Source: an uncultured beta proteobacterium (GTDB taxonomy: Bacteria; Pseudomonadota; Gammaproteobacteria; Burkholderiales; SG8-41). From it: a DNA stretch of 35,193 bases. How positions within the stretch are numbered: the first letter of the stretch is position 1; each line of letters begins with the position of its first letter. Positions 23,669 to 30,723 of the stretch are shown in pieces. The notes below the pieces were generated by a model. That model had not been told where the DNA came from. It ran no database searches and was given only the letters and a program-made list of their open reading frames with translations. The stretch lies in NCBI GenBank assembly GCA_903913965.1, contig CAIWNB010000051.1, positions 1 through 35,193 of the forward strand, given 5' to 3'. The position numbers were made by a program, and so were the translations under genes.

Positions 23669-25294
23669 ATGAAAAACATCCCCCGCGGCTACCCGGATCT
23701 GCACGAACACCTCGAAACCCTCAAGGCCCAGGGTTTGCTGCTGACCATCGACGAGCCGATCGACAAGGACGCCGAAATGCACGCGCTGGTGCGTTGGCAG
23801 TTTGTCGGCGGCATGGAGGAAAAGGATCGCAAGGCTTTCCTCTTTACCAATATCGTTGACGGTCGCGGTCGCAAATATGACATTCCGGTAGTGGTCGGCG
23901 CGATCGCCGCCAACCGCGCCATCTACAGTGTCGGCATGGGCGCGCCGGTTGAGCAAATTCAGGCCAAGTGGGATCGTGCGATTGCGCATCCGATTAAGCC
24001 CGTTGTTGTTGAGCAGGCGGCCTGTCATGACGTCGTGCACGAGGGCGCGGCCTTGCAGGGCGAGGGGCATGGCCTCGACATGCTGCCGATACCGATTTCA
24101 ACACCGGGCTTTGATTCGGCGCCGACGCTGACTGCCACCAACGTGGTGACGCGCGACCCGGAAACCGGTGTGCAGAACATGGGCACTTACCGCGCCGCGT
24201 TGAAAGCGCCGGATCGTTTGGTGGTGCGCATGGCTACCCGCGTTGGTGGTGCGGGCGGTTACCAGCATTATCTGAAGCATCAAAAGCGCGGCGACAAATG
24301 GATGCCTTGCGCGGTGGTGCTCGGTTGCCCGCCTTATGTCGCTTTCATGGGGCCGCAGAAATTGCCGATGGGCGTTGACGAACTTGATGTCGCCGGCGGT
24401 CTGGCCGGTGCGCCCATTAATATCGTCAAAGCAAAGACGGTGGATTTAATGGTGCCGGCGGAATCCGAGATTGTGATCGAAGGTTTTATCGACACCGAAT
24501 ACGTCGAGCCCGAGGCGCCGTTCGGTGAATCGCATGGCCACGTGGCGCTCGAAGAATTCAATATGCCGATGCGCATCACGGCGATCACGCACCGCGCCAA
24601 GCCGGTGATTCCGTCGTATATCAGCCAGGTCGCGCCGTCGGAATCGAGTGTGATCAAGCGCGTCGCTTATGAGCCGCTGTTCCTCGCGCATTTGCGCGAT
24701 GCGCTCGGTATCCGCGGCGTCAAACGCGTGCAGTTGCACGAACCGCTGACCGGTTTGTTGCGTGTCACTATCATCACCATCGAGAAAGGCACGCCGCCGA
24801 CCGAGATCTGGCGCGCGCTCTACGGTGCCGCCTATTTCAAGGGCGATTGCAGCAAGATTTGTATCGCCGTCAACGATGATATCGACGCCGACAACGCCGA
24901 CACCCTGTTGTGGGCGATGGCCTACCGCATGAATCCGGTGGCCGACGTGCAGGTGCTCGCCCACCGCGGCCAGGGCCACGGGCCGAAACGCGAATCCGAC
25001 CACGAAGAGGATTCGACGCTGTTGATGGATGCCACGATGAAAGGCGGCATGCCGCCGCTGGCGTTGCCGAAAAAAGAATACATGGAGCGCGCCCGCGTGA
25101 TCTGGGAAAAGCTCGGTTTGCCCGCAGTGCGCCCGCAATCACCGTGGTTCGGCTATTCGCTCGGCGACTGGCTGCCGCAATGGGATGAGGCGGCCAAACG
25201 CGCAGTCGAGGGCAATTATCTGGAAAACGGCCGCATCAGCGAGAAGCAGCAACAGAAGGGTTTGAAGCCGGAAACCAAATTCCGGCCGGAGTGA
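23669..25294 (+). CDS. UbiD-family decarboxylase, second copy
   Basis: A 541-residue prFMN-dependent decarboxylase, close paralogue of the protein at 14795. It carries QNMGTYR (169-175) and the catalytic EAPFGE (282-287). The N-terminus is RGYPDLHEHLETLKAQGLLL without the basic extension of the other copy. The two share the C-terminal PWFGYSLGxW segment. It is transcribed alone and away from the hydroxylase operon, so it may be regulated together with it from the shared 144-bp divergent region. Whether it works as decarboxylase or carboxylase, and on what acid, cannot be told. The start is ATG 23669. Confidence 0.9.
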   Translation: MKNIPRGYPDLHEHLETLKAQGLLLTIDEPIDKDAEMHALVRWQFVGGMEEKDRKAFLFTNIVDGRGRKYDIPVVVGAIAANRAIYSVGMGAPVEQIQAKWDRAIAHPIKPVVVEQAACHDVVHEGAALQGEGHGLDMLPIPISTPGFDSAPTLTATNVVTRDPETGVQNMGTYRAALKAPDRLVVRMATRVGGAGGYQHYLKHQKRGDKWMPCAVVLGCPPYVAFMGPQKLPMGVDELDVAGGLAGAPINIVKAKTVDLMVPAESEIVIEGFIDTEYVEPEAPFGESHGHVALEEFNMPMRITAITHRAKPVIPSYISQVAPSESSVIKRVAYEPLFLAHLRDALGIRGVKRVQLHEPLTGLLRVTIITIEKGTPPTEIWRALYGAAYFKGDCSKICIAVNDDIDADNADTLLWAMAYRMNPVADVQVLAHRGQGHGPKRESDHEEDSTLLMDATMKGGMPPLALPKKEYMERARVIWEKLGLPAVRPQSPWFGYSLGDWLPQWDEAAKRAVEGNYLENGRISEKQQQKGLKPETKFRPE

Positions 25295-25315
25295 TACGGT
25301 TCGAAGGCCCCGCCG

Positions 25316-25657
25316 TTATTGCGCCTGTATGGCGTTGATATAGGCGTGCACCAGCTCGATTTCACGGCAGAGCGTGTCGACGCCGTGTTTGATGGCGGCA
25401 CTGTCTTCGCCGGCGGCGAGATCCTCGAGCAGGCGCGCGCTGTCCACGATGCCGGTGGCCCCCATCAACTGCGCGGCGCCACCGATGCGGTGGGCCAGTT
25501 CGCCGATTTCCTGCGTGCGGGTTTGCAGCAACGCGCTTTTGAGCGCGAGCATGTCCTTGGTGTTGGTTTTGGCGTATTCAACCAGCAAAGGACAGCTCTC
25601 GTAGGGCTCTGAACCCCAGGTTGCACGGAAAGTGGCGTGATCAATCGGCGTATGCAA
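25316..25657 (-). CDS. Stand-alone HPt (histidine phosphotransfer) domain protein
   Basis: A 113-residue, mainly helical protein with the HPt signature ELAHRIGGAAQLMGA; the histidine of AHRIGG (about residue 57) is the expected phospho-acceptor. HPt proteins relay phosphate between hybrid kinases and response regulators. No kinase or partner regulator is adjacent. NasT, 4 kb away, is an ANTAR regulator and has no need of HPt in known systems. The gene converges with the second UbiD gene (21 bp between stops). Confidence 0.75.
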   Translation of the reverse strand: MHTPIDHATFRATWGSEPYESCPLLVEYAKTNTKDMLALKSALLQTRTQEIGELAHRIGGAAQLMGATGIVDSARLLEDLAAGEDSAAIKHGVDTLCREIELVHAYINAIQAQ

Positions 25658-25948
25658 TGTATTTATCCTGCGACGGCGCGATGCGAGAGCGAACGGGTTG
25701 AAGTTGTCATTGAATCGGGTAAACCGCGATTATTGGTGGGCGTACTCAAAAATTGCAAGGTTTATCCCCTGCTGCGCTGCGTGTTCCAGCCATCGGCTCT
25801 GCCCCTTCTGCGTTGCGCGGGGTGCGCCTTAAGAAGTCATGCACCGACTTGAGGCGGCGCGGGTGAGTGATGCACCCGGAACAGGCGTAAACGCAGGGCG
25901 TAAGTCGCTGATAATCAGTAAATACATGAATTAAAAATAAATTTTCCT
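25658..25948. other. Intergenic region upstream of nasA
   Basis: About 318 bp separate the HPt gene from nasA. A short plus-strand frame (25637-25852) has no recognisable features and overlaps the HPt start, so I do not call it. Two TGCACC half-sites in the same orientation (25840-25845 and 25871-25876), about three helical turns apart, resemble halves of NtrC sites, but their partner halves are poor. The last part is AT-rich and runs into the sigma-54 element. Confidence 0.4.
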
Positions 25949-25964
25949 TGGCACGTCGGTTGCT
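25949..25964 (+). promoter_or_regulatory. Sigma-54 promoter of nasA
   Basis: TGGCAC (25949-25954), five bases, TTGCT (25960-25964) is a full match to the -24/-12 consensus. Counting 12 bases from the -12 C places the start of transcription at 25975-25976, which is the nasA ATG itself. The message would therefore be leaderless or nearly so. An AT-rich tract lies directly upstream. Confidence 0.75.
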
Positions 25965-25975
25965 AACAACAGTGC

Positions 25976-28735
25976 ATGCGACAAACAAAGTCCACCTGTT
26001 GTTATTGCGGCGTTGGCTGCGGCGTGCTCATTGAAAGCGATGACACGCGGATTACCGGTGTGAGCGGAGACCCTGATCATCCGGCCAATTTCGGCCGCTT
26101 GTGCACCAAGGGCTCGACCTTGCATCTGGCCGATTCGAACGCCGCACGCGCGCAGTTTCCGCAGTTGCGCGCCACCCGCGCGGCGGCACGTCAGCGTGTC
26201 GGCTGGGATGCTGCACTTGATCATGCGGCGGCGCGGTTTGCCGAAACGATTCGGGAGCACGGGCCGGACAGTGTTGCGTTTTATATTTCCGGCCAGTTGC
26301 TGACCGAGGATTATTACGTCTTCAACAAACTGGCCAAGGGCTTGATTGGCACCAACAACGTCGACACCAACTCGCGCCTGTGCATGTCGTCGGCGGTGGC
26401 TGGTTACAAAACGACCCTGGGTGCAGATGCACCGCCGGCTTGTTACGCCGATATTGATCAAGCCAATTGTTTGTTTATTGCCGGTTCCAATACCGCCTAC
26501 GCCCATCCGGTTCTATTTCGTCGGATCGAGGCGGCCAAGCAGGCGCGGCCGGACCTGAAAATCATCGTTGTTGATCCGCGGCGTACTGACACCGCTGAAG
26601 CTGCCGATTTGTTTTTGCCCATACTGCCCGGCACCGATATCGCGCTCTTTAACGCCATGTTGCATGTGATGTTGTGGGAGCAGCTGACCGACGAGGCCTA
26701 CATCGCCGCACACACCGAGGGCTTCGACGCACTCAAACAGGCGGTGCGTGAATATACGCCGCAGGCTGCAGCGGCGATTTGTGGTGTCGCAGCCGATGAC
26801 ATCACACAGGCGGCGCGCTGGTTTGCAGGGTCGGCGGCGACGCTCTCGCTGTATTGCCAGGGGCTGAATCAATCGTCACACGGCACCGACAACAATGCGG
26901 CGTTGATCAATCTGCATCTGGCCGCCGGGCAGATCGGTCGTCCGGGGGCGGGGCCGCTGTCGCTGACTGGTCAGCCCAACGCCATGGGCGGGCGCGAGGT
27001 CGGCGGCATGGCTAATTTGTTGTCGGCGCATCGTGACCTCGCCAACCCGGCTCATCGCGCTGAGGTGGCGCGTCTGTGGGGTATTGACGATGTTCCATCG
27101 GTGCCTGGCAAGACGGCGGTGGAACTGTTCGAGGCGCTCGAACGCGGCGAGATTAAGGCGGTATGGATCGCCTGTACCAATCCGGCGCAATCCATGCCTG
27201 ATGTGTCGCGAGTGCGGGCGGCGCTCGAACGTGCCGAGTTTGTGGTGGTGCAGGAAGCCTATCGCGACACCGATACCGCTGATTATGCCGATTTGTTATT
27301 GCCGGCCACGACCTGGGGCGAGAAGGAGGGCACGGTTACCAATTCCGAGCGTCGCATCACGCGTGTGCGCGCGGCGGTCGCAGGCCCCGGTGAGGCGCGT
27401 GCCGATTGGGCGATTGCGGTGGATTTTGCCAGGCGCCTTGGCTCTGCACTGGGCGATCAACGCGCACTTCGTTTGTTTCCCTACAGCACGCCCGAGCAGG
27501 TTTTTAACGAGCATCGTGAAAGCACACGCGGTCGCGATCTCGATATCACCGGCTTGAGTTATGCCCTGTTGGAGACTGCCGGCCCGCAGCAATGGCCACT
27601 GCCCGAGGGGGCGACGCAGGGCCGCGAACGTCTTTATACCGATGGACGTTTTCCGACCGCCAGCGGTCGTGCCTCTTTCGCCGTGGTTAAACATGCAGCG
27701 ACCGCTGAAAAAACCGATGCTCGCTTTCCGCTCGCCTTGAATACCGGCCGCTTGCGCGATCAGTGGCACGGCATGAGCCGCACTGGCACGATCGCGCGTT
27801 TGTTCAATCACGCCAGCGAACCGCGGCTGGCCATGCATGAACGCGACCTGTCGCGGCGTCGGCTGAAGGACGGTGATCTCGCGCGTCTAAAGAGCCGGCG
27901 CGGTGAACTGATCGTGCGCGTCGAAGTGTCGGCGCAGATGCGTGCAGGGCAGGTCTTCATGCCGATGCACTGGGGTGGACGTTTCATGCGCGGCGCCGGC
28001 ATCAACGCGCTGACCACGCCGGCGTTTGATGCACGCTCCAAACAACCCGAACTCAAGCATGCTGCGATCGAGGTGGAAGCGGTCGAGCTGCCCTATCGCG
28101 TGGTGGCGATGCGGCGGATTGACGCCGCCGCTGGCGCGGCGATACAGAGCCTGCGCGACGCCTTGCAGCCGCTGTTGGCGGCCTTTGCATACGCTACCCT
28201 CACGCTGGGCGGGCGTGACAATCCTGTGCTCATGTTGCATGGCTACGCCGCCGCGCCGATTGCTGACACCGTGCTCGATCGGCTGGATGAACTGTTTGAG
28301 CTGGGCGACGCTGCGCGCACCATGCGCTATATCGACGCGCGCCGCCGCGTTGAGAAAGCGGCGCTGGTGGAAGACGGCATCGTGCAAAGCGTCTGTCTGT
28401 CGGGTGAAACGGTGGCGCAGGAGTGGTTGAAGAACATGATGATTGAGGGCGCTCCTGCCGAAGCGGTGCGGGCGTGGATACTGGCGCCGGTGGCCTCCCC
28501 GCCGCGTGGCAGTTTCAACCGTGGACGCATCGTCTGTAATTGCCTCGATGTCGCTGAAACCGAGATTCGCGGCGTGCTTGCCGGTGGCGCGGACCTTGCG
28601 CAATTGCAGCAGCGTCTCAAATGCGGCACCGAATGCGGGTCCTGTATGCCCGAACTCAAGCGCCTGTGCGGGGAATCGTTGGCAACACCGACCGATGCTG
28701 CAGAAACAACGCTGGCGACGCAGATCGCCGCATGA
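25976..28735 (+). CDS. nasA: Assimilatory nitrate reductase, catalytic subunit
   Basis: A 919-residue molybdopterin oxidoreductase that reduces nitrate to nitrite in the cytoplasm. The N-terminal [4Fe-4S] site uses C8, C11, C15 and C43. The molybdenum ligand is a cysteine, C136, in NTNSRLCMSSA, as in nitrate reductases of the NasA/NarB type. A C-terminal BFD-like [2Fe-2S] domain has VCNC and CGTECGSC near residues 850-890, which is typical of NasA forms that take electrons through a built-in second cluster. ATG 25976 is required, since a later start would remove the cluster cysteines. No separate NasB/NasC electron-transfer gene is present in the window. Transcription is expected from the adjoining sigma-54 promoter. 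Confidence 0.93.
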   Translation: MRQTKSTCCYCGVGCGVLIESDDTRITGVSGDPDHPANFGRLCTKGSTLHLADSNAARAQFPQLRATRAAARQRVGWDAALDHAAARFAETIREHGPDSVAFYISGQLLTEDYYVFNKLAKGLIGTNNVDTNSRLCMSSAVAGYKTTLGADAPPACYADIDQANCLFIAGSNTAYAHPVLFRRIEAAKQARPDLKIIVVDPRRTDTAEAADLFLPILPGTDIALFNAMLHVMLWEQLTDEAYIAAHTEGFDALKQAVREYTPQAAAAICGVAADDITQAARWFAGSAATLSLYCQGLNQSSHGTDNNAALINLHLAAGQIGRPGAGPLSLTGQPNAMGGREVGGMANLLSAHRDLANPAHRAEVARLWGIDDVPSVPGKTAVELFEALERGEIKAVWIACTNPAQSMPDVSRVRAALERAEFVVVQEAYRDTDTADYADLLLPATTWGEKEGTVTNSERRITRVRAAVAGPGEARADWAIAVDFARRLGSALGDQRALRLFPYSTPEQVFNEHRESTRGRDLDITGLSYALLETAGPQQWPLPEGATQGRERLYTDGRFPTASGRASFAVVKHAATAEKTDARFPLALNTGRLRDQWHGMSRTGTIARLFNHASEPRLAMHERDLSRRRLKDGDLARLKSRRGELIVRVEVSAQMRAGQVFMPMHWGGRFMRGAGINALTTPAFDARSKQPELKHAAIEVEAVELPYRVVAMRRIDAAAGAAIQSLRDALQPLLAAFAYATLTLGGRDNPVLMLHGYAAAPIADTVLDRLDELFELGDAARTMRYIDARRRVEKAALVEDGIVQSVCLSGETVAQEWLKNMMIEGAPAEAVRAWILAPVASPPRGSFNRGRIVCNCLDVAETEIRGVLAGGADLAQLQQRLKCGTECGSCMPELKRLCGESLATPTDAAETTLATQIAA

Positions 28736-28805
28736 AAACCATGAATGCGCAGGCGGGTTTACTCGTACCTGTGATTACTATGACTGAAAGATAAGTGCCT
28801 ACATC

Positions 28806-29789
28806 ATGTCCTATGCCCAATTTCTGAAAACCATCTGTTGCGGCGGCGAGCTTGAGAGCGACCTTGCCGAGCGCGATGCCGCTTTGTTGTTCGGCGCGAT
28901 GCTCGACGGAGGTGTACCCGAACTCGAACTCGGTGCACTACTGGTGGCGCTGCAGATGAAACCGACCGCGCTGACCGAGCTGGCCGGTTATGCCAATGCC
29001 GTCAACGAACGCATGTTCCGTCTCGTGCCGCCGCCGGCCAAGGCGCAACCGGTGGTGCTGGCCAGCTATGGCGGCGTGCGTGATCAACCTAATCTGCTGC
29101 CGTTGCTGGCCTTGTTATTGCAGCGTTTTGGCGTGCCAGTGTTGGTGCACGGCATGCTCAATGGCGAGGGCGGCATTGCCAGCGCCTATGTGTTTCGCGA
29201 ACTGGGCGTGATGCCGTGCGCAACCCTGACCCAGGCTGGCGAGGTGCTGCGTAAAACCGGTGTGGCTTTTGTGCCGACGGCGGTGCTGGCGCCGGGACTC
29301 GCCGAGTTGATCGCGCTGCGCGGGCGGTTGGGGGTGCGTTCGGTGGCGCATGCCGTAGCGCGTTTGTTGGATCCGTTTGACGGGGACAGCCTGCGCGTGG
29401 TGGCGGTGGCGCAGGAATCGGCGCTGGCCTTAAACCGCGACTATTTACTCGCCACCGGGGCGCACGCGATGTTGCTGCAGGGGGCGGCGGGCGAACCCTA
29501 TGCCGACCCGCTACACCGGCCGCGGATCGAGTATTTGTATGAAGGCGGTGTGGAGACCCTGTTCGGCGCCGAGGTGCCGGCGATGAAGAAAATAACGACC
29601 CTGCCCGAGGGTATGAACGCCGCCGCCAGTGCGGCCTGGATACGCCGTGCACTGGCGGGCGAGACCCCGGTGCCGTTGCCCATCGTCAATCAACTCGCGG
29701 CCTGTTTATTTGCCGCCGGCTATACTACAGACATGAATCAGGCCAAGGCGATCGTAGCTGTGGAGACCGGTAGCCTCGCCGCGGCCTGA
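28806..29789 (+). CDS. ybiB: YbiB-like protein (TrpD2, glycosyltransferase family 3 fold)
   Basis: A 327-residue relative of anthranilate phosphoribosyltransferase. E. coli YbiB (TrpD2) has the TrpD fold but binds nucleic acid rather than acting in tryptophan synthesis. The N-terminal helical domain (FGAMLDGGVPELELGALLVA) and the following glycine-rich strand region fit. HGMLNGEGGIASAYVFRELG occupies the place of the TrpD substrate loop but lacks the usual KHGNR/GTGGD residues. It lies 70 bp after nasA and 21 bp before nasT, an arrangement I recall from other betaproteobacterial nitrate clusters. A role in RNA-level control is possible but not shown. The start is ATG 28806. Confidence 0.75.
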   Translation: MSYAQFLKTICCGGELESDLAERDAALLFGAMLDGGVPELELGALLVALQMKPTALTELAGYANAVNERMFRLVPPPAKAQPVVLASYGGVRDQPNLLPLLALLLQRFGVPVLVHGMLNGEGGIASAYVFRELGVMPCATLTQAGEVLRKTGVAFVPTAVLAPGLAELIALRGRLGVRSVAHAVARLLDPFDGDSLRVVAVAQESALALNRDYLLATGAHAMLLQGAAGEPYADPLHRPRIEYLYEGGVETLFGAEVPAMKKITTLPEGMNAAASAAWIRRALAGETPVPLPIVNQLAACLFAAGYTTDMNQAKAIVAVETGSLAAA

Positions 29790-29810
29790 AGCCCTTTTGA
29801 AGGCTTGGCA

Positions 29811-30389
29811 ATGACGCTGAAGGTGATGATCGTTGACGATGTGATGGAACGCGCCGAGGTGCTGCAGCAGGCCTTGCTGCGCGCCGGGCACGCAGTCGTC
29901 GCCTATCTGCCGTCGACCTTCGATTTGCACCGCCAGGTGGCTGCGCTCAAACCCGATATTGTCATCATCGATACCGACTCGCCTGATCGCGATACGCTGG
30001 AAAATCTCATCGTGCTGACGCGTGATGATCCGCGTCCGATCGTCATGTTCACCCATGATGGCGAAGGCGAAAAAATTCGTGCGGCAACCCAGGCCGGCGT
30101 CAGTGCCTATGTGGTCGATGGCATGGATGGTGCGCGCATCGGGCCGATCATCGATGCTGCAGTAGCGCGTTTTGAGCAGTATCACGCGCTCAAACGCGAG
30201 TTCGAAGAAATCGAAGAGAAGTATGCAGATCGAAAAGTGATCGAGCGCGCCAAGGGCCTGCTCATGAAGAGCCGCGGTTACTCCGAAGACGAGGCCTATC
30301 GCGCCTTGCGCAAGCGCGCGATGGAAAACAATTCGCGGCTGGTCGAAGTGGCGCGCCAGTTACTCGCAGTGGCTGATCTGATCGCCTGA
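29811..30389 (+). CDS. nasT: ANTAR-domain transcription antiterminator, NasT
   Basis: A 192-residue response-regulator-like RNA-binding protein. A receiver-type domain (about 3-120) has the acidic pair in MIVDD and the aspartate in IIIDTDSP. A helical linker (FEEIEEKYADRK) leads to the ANTAR domain at the C-terminus with ERAKGLLMKSRGYSEDEAYRAL-type residues. NasT binds a two-hairpin leader RNA and prevents termination; in known systems the nitrate sensor NasS holds it when nitrate is absent. A matching leader lies just downstream, before nrtA. No nasS is seen in the window. I chose ATG 29811, seven bases after GAAGG, over TTG 29805. Confidence 0.9.
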   Translation: MTLKVMIVDDVMERAEVLQQALLRAGHAVVAYLPSTFDLHRQVAALKPDIVIIDTDSPDRDTLENLIVLTRDDPRPIVMFTHDGEGEKIRAATQAGVSAYVVDGMDGARIGPIIDAAVARFEQYHALKREFEEIEEKYADRKVIERAKGLLMKSRGYSEDEAYRALRKRAMENNSRLVEVARQLLAVADLIA

Positions 30390-30401
30390 CCGGCAGTTGC
30401 T

Positions 30402-30420
30402 TGCGCGCGTCGTGCGCGCA
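30402..30420. repeat. GC-only inverted repeat downstream of nasT
   Basis: TGCGCGC (30402-30408) and GCGCGCA (30414-30420) form a perfect inverted repeat around five bases, 13 bp after the nasT stop. No T-run follows, so it is at best a weak terminator. It might be an operator for the nrt promoter region. Confidence 0.35.
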
Positions 30421-30449
30421 CCCCATTTCAAGGCACAAGCGGCGATTGG

Positions 30450-30466
30450 TGCACTGCAGCAGTGCA
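30450..30466. promoter_or_regulatory. NtrC-type binding palindrome upstream of nrtA
   Basis: TGCACT, five bases, AGTGCA is a perfect inverted repeat with the spacing of NtrC sites (TGCACY-N5-RGTGCA). Its centre lies about 113 bp before the predicted start of the sigma-54 promoter at 30545, a normal enhancer distance. A single site is seen. Confidence 0.65.
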
Positions 30467-30544
30467 TAAGCGCAGGCTTACTTATATAACGTTAGTCTCA
30501 TTTAACGCTATGTAAATCAGATACCTATACTTAAATCCCGTTGC

Positions 30545-30560
30545 TGGCACAGCGCTTGCT
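30545..30560 (+). promoter_or_regulatory. Sigma-54 promoter of the nrt operon
   Basis: TGGCAC (30545-30550), five bases, TTGCT (30556-30560) matches the -24/-12 consensus and is nearly identical in layout to the nasA element. Transcription should begin near 30571. This leaves a leader of about 150 bases that contains the ANTAR target and terminator. Confidence 0.8.
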
Positions 30561-30576
30561 AAACATCTGTCATAGC

Positions 30577-30624
30577 GCACTGCGTCCAATGGCGGGCCGG
30601 TGCTGGTAACGGACAACGGCGTCC
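30577..30624 (+). promoter_or_regulatory. ANTAR (NasT) target RNA: paired hexaloop hairpins
   Basis: P1 pairs GCACTG and GTCC (30577-30587, one bulged C) with GGGCCGGTGC (30594-30603), closing the hexaloop AATGGC. P2 pairs GGAC (30611-30614) with GTCC (30621-30624), closing the hexaloop AACGGC, and can extend to AAC with GTT. Both loops have A at position 1 and G at position 4, the hallmark of ANTAR binding RNAs. The two are seven bases apart. P2 shares 30616-30624 with the terminator stem below, so the two folds exclude each other. Confidence 0.85.
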
Positions 30625-30669
30625 TGTTCCTGCGGCAATTTTGCTGCTGGAGCGGACGCCGTTTTATTT
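30616..30669 (+). terminator. Leader attenuator terminator before nrtA
   Basis: ACGGCGTCC (30616-30624) pairs perfectly with GGACGCCGT (30654-30662), with a second stem inside (CCTGCGGCAA against TTGCTGCTGG). TTTTATTTT follows. It lies between the sigma-54 promoter and nrtA, 55 bases before the gene, so it must be read through for expression. NasT binding to P1/P2 should block its formation. Confidence 0.88.
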
Positions 30670-30723
30670 TGGGTTGCTGTTTGACCTGACGTTGCAGAAC
30701 GTATTTTTTTACAGGAGTGAATC

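Noticed and set aside
23525..24070. N-terminal extension of the CoxM-type protein
   Set aside because: It is antisense to the UbiD gene at 23669; ATG 23524 gives the usual family N-terminus.
25637..25852. 71-residue plus-strand ORF between the HPt gene and nasA
   Set aside because: It overlaps the start of the HPt gene, has an odd composition and no ribosome site or family pattern.
28732..28794. 20-codon ORF overlapping the nasA stop (ATGA)
   Set aside because: It has coupling geometry but no recognisable sequence, and such short frames occur often by chance; it may be only a translational bridge to the next gene.
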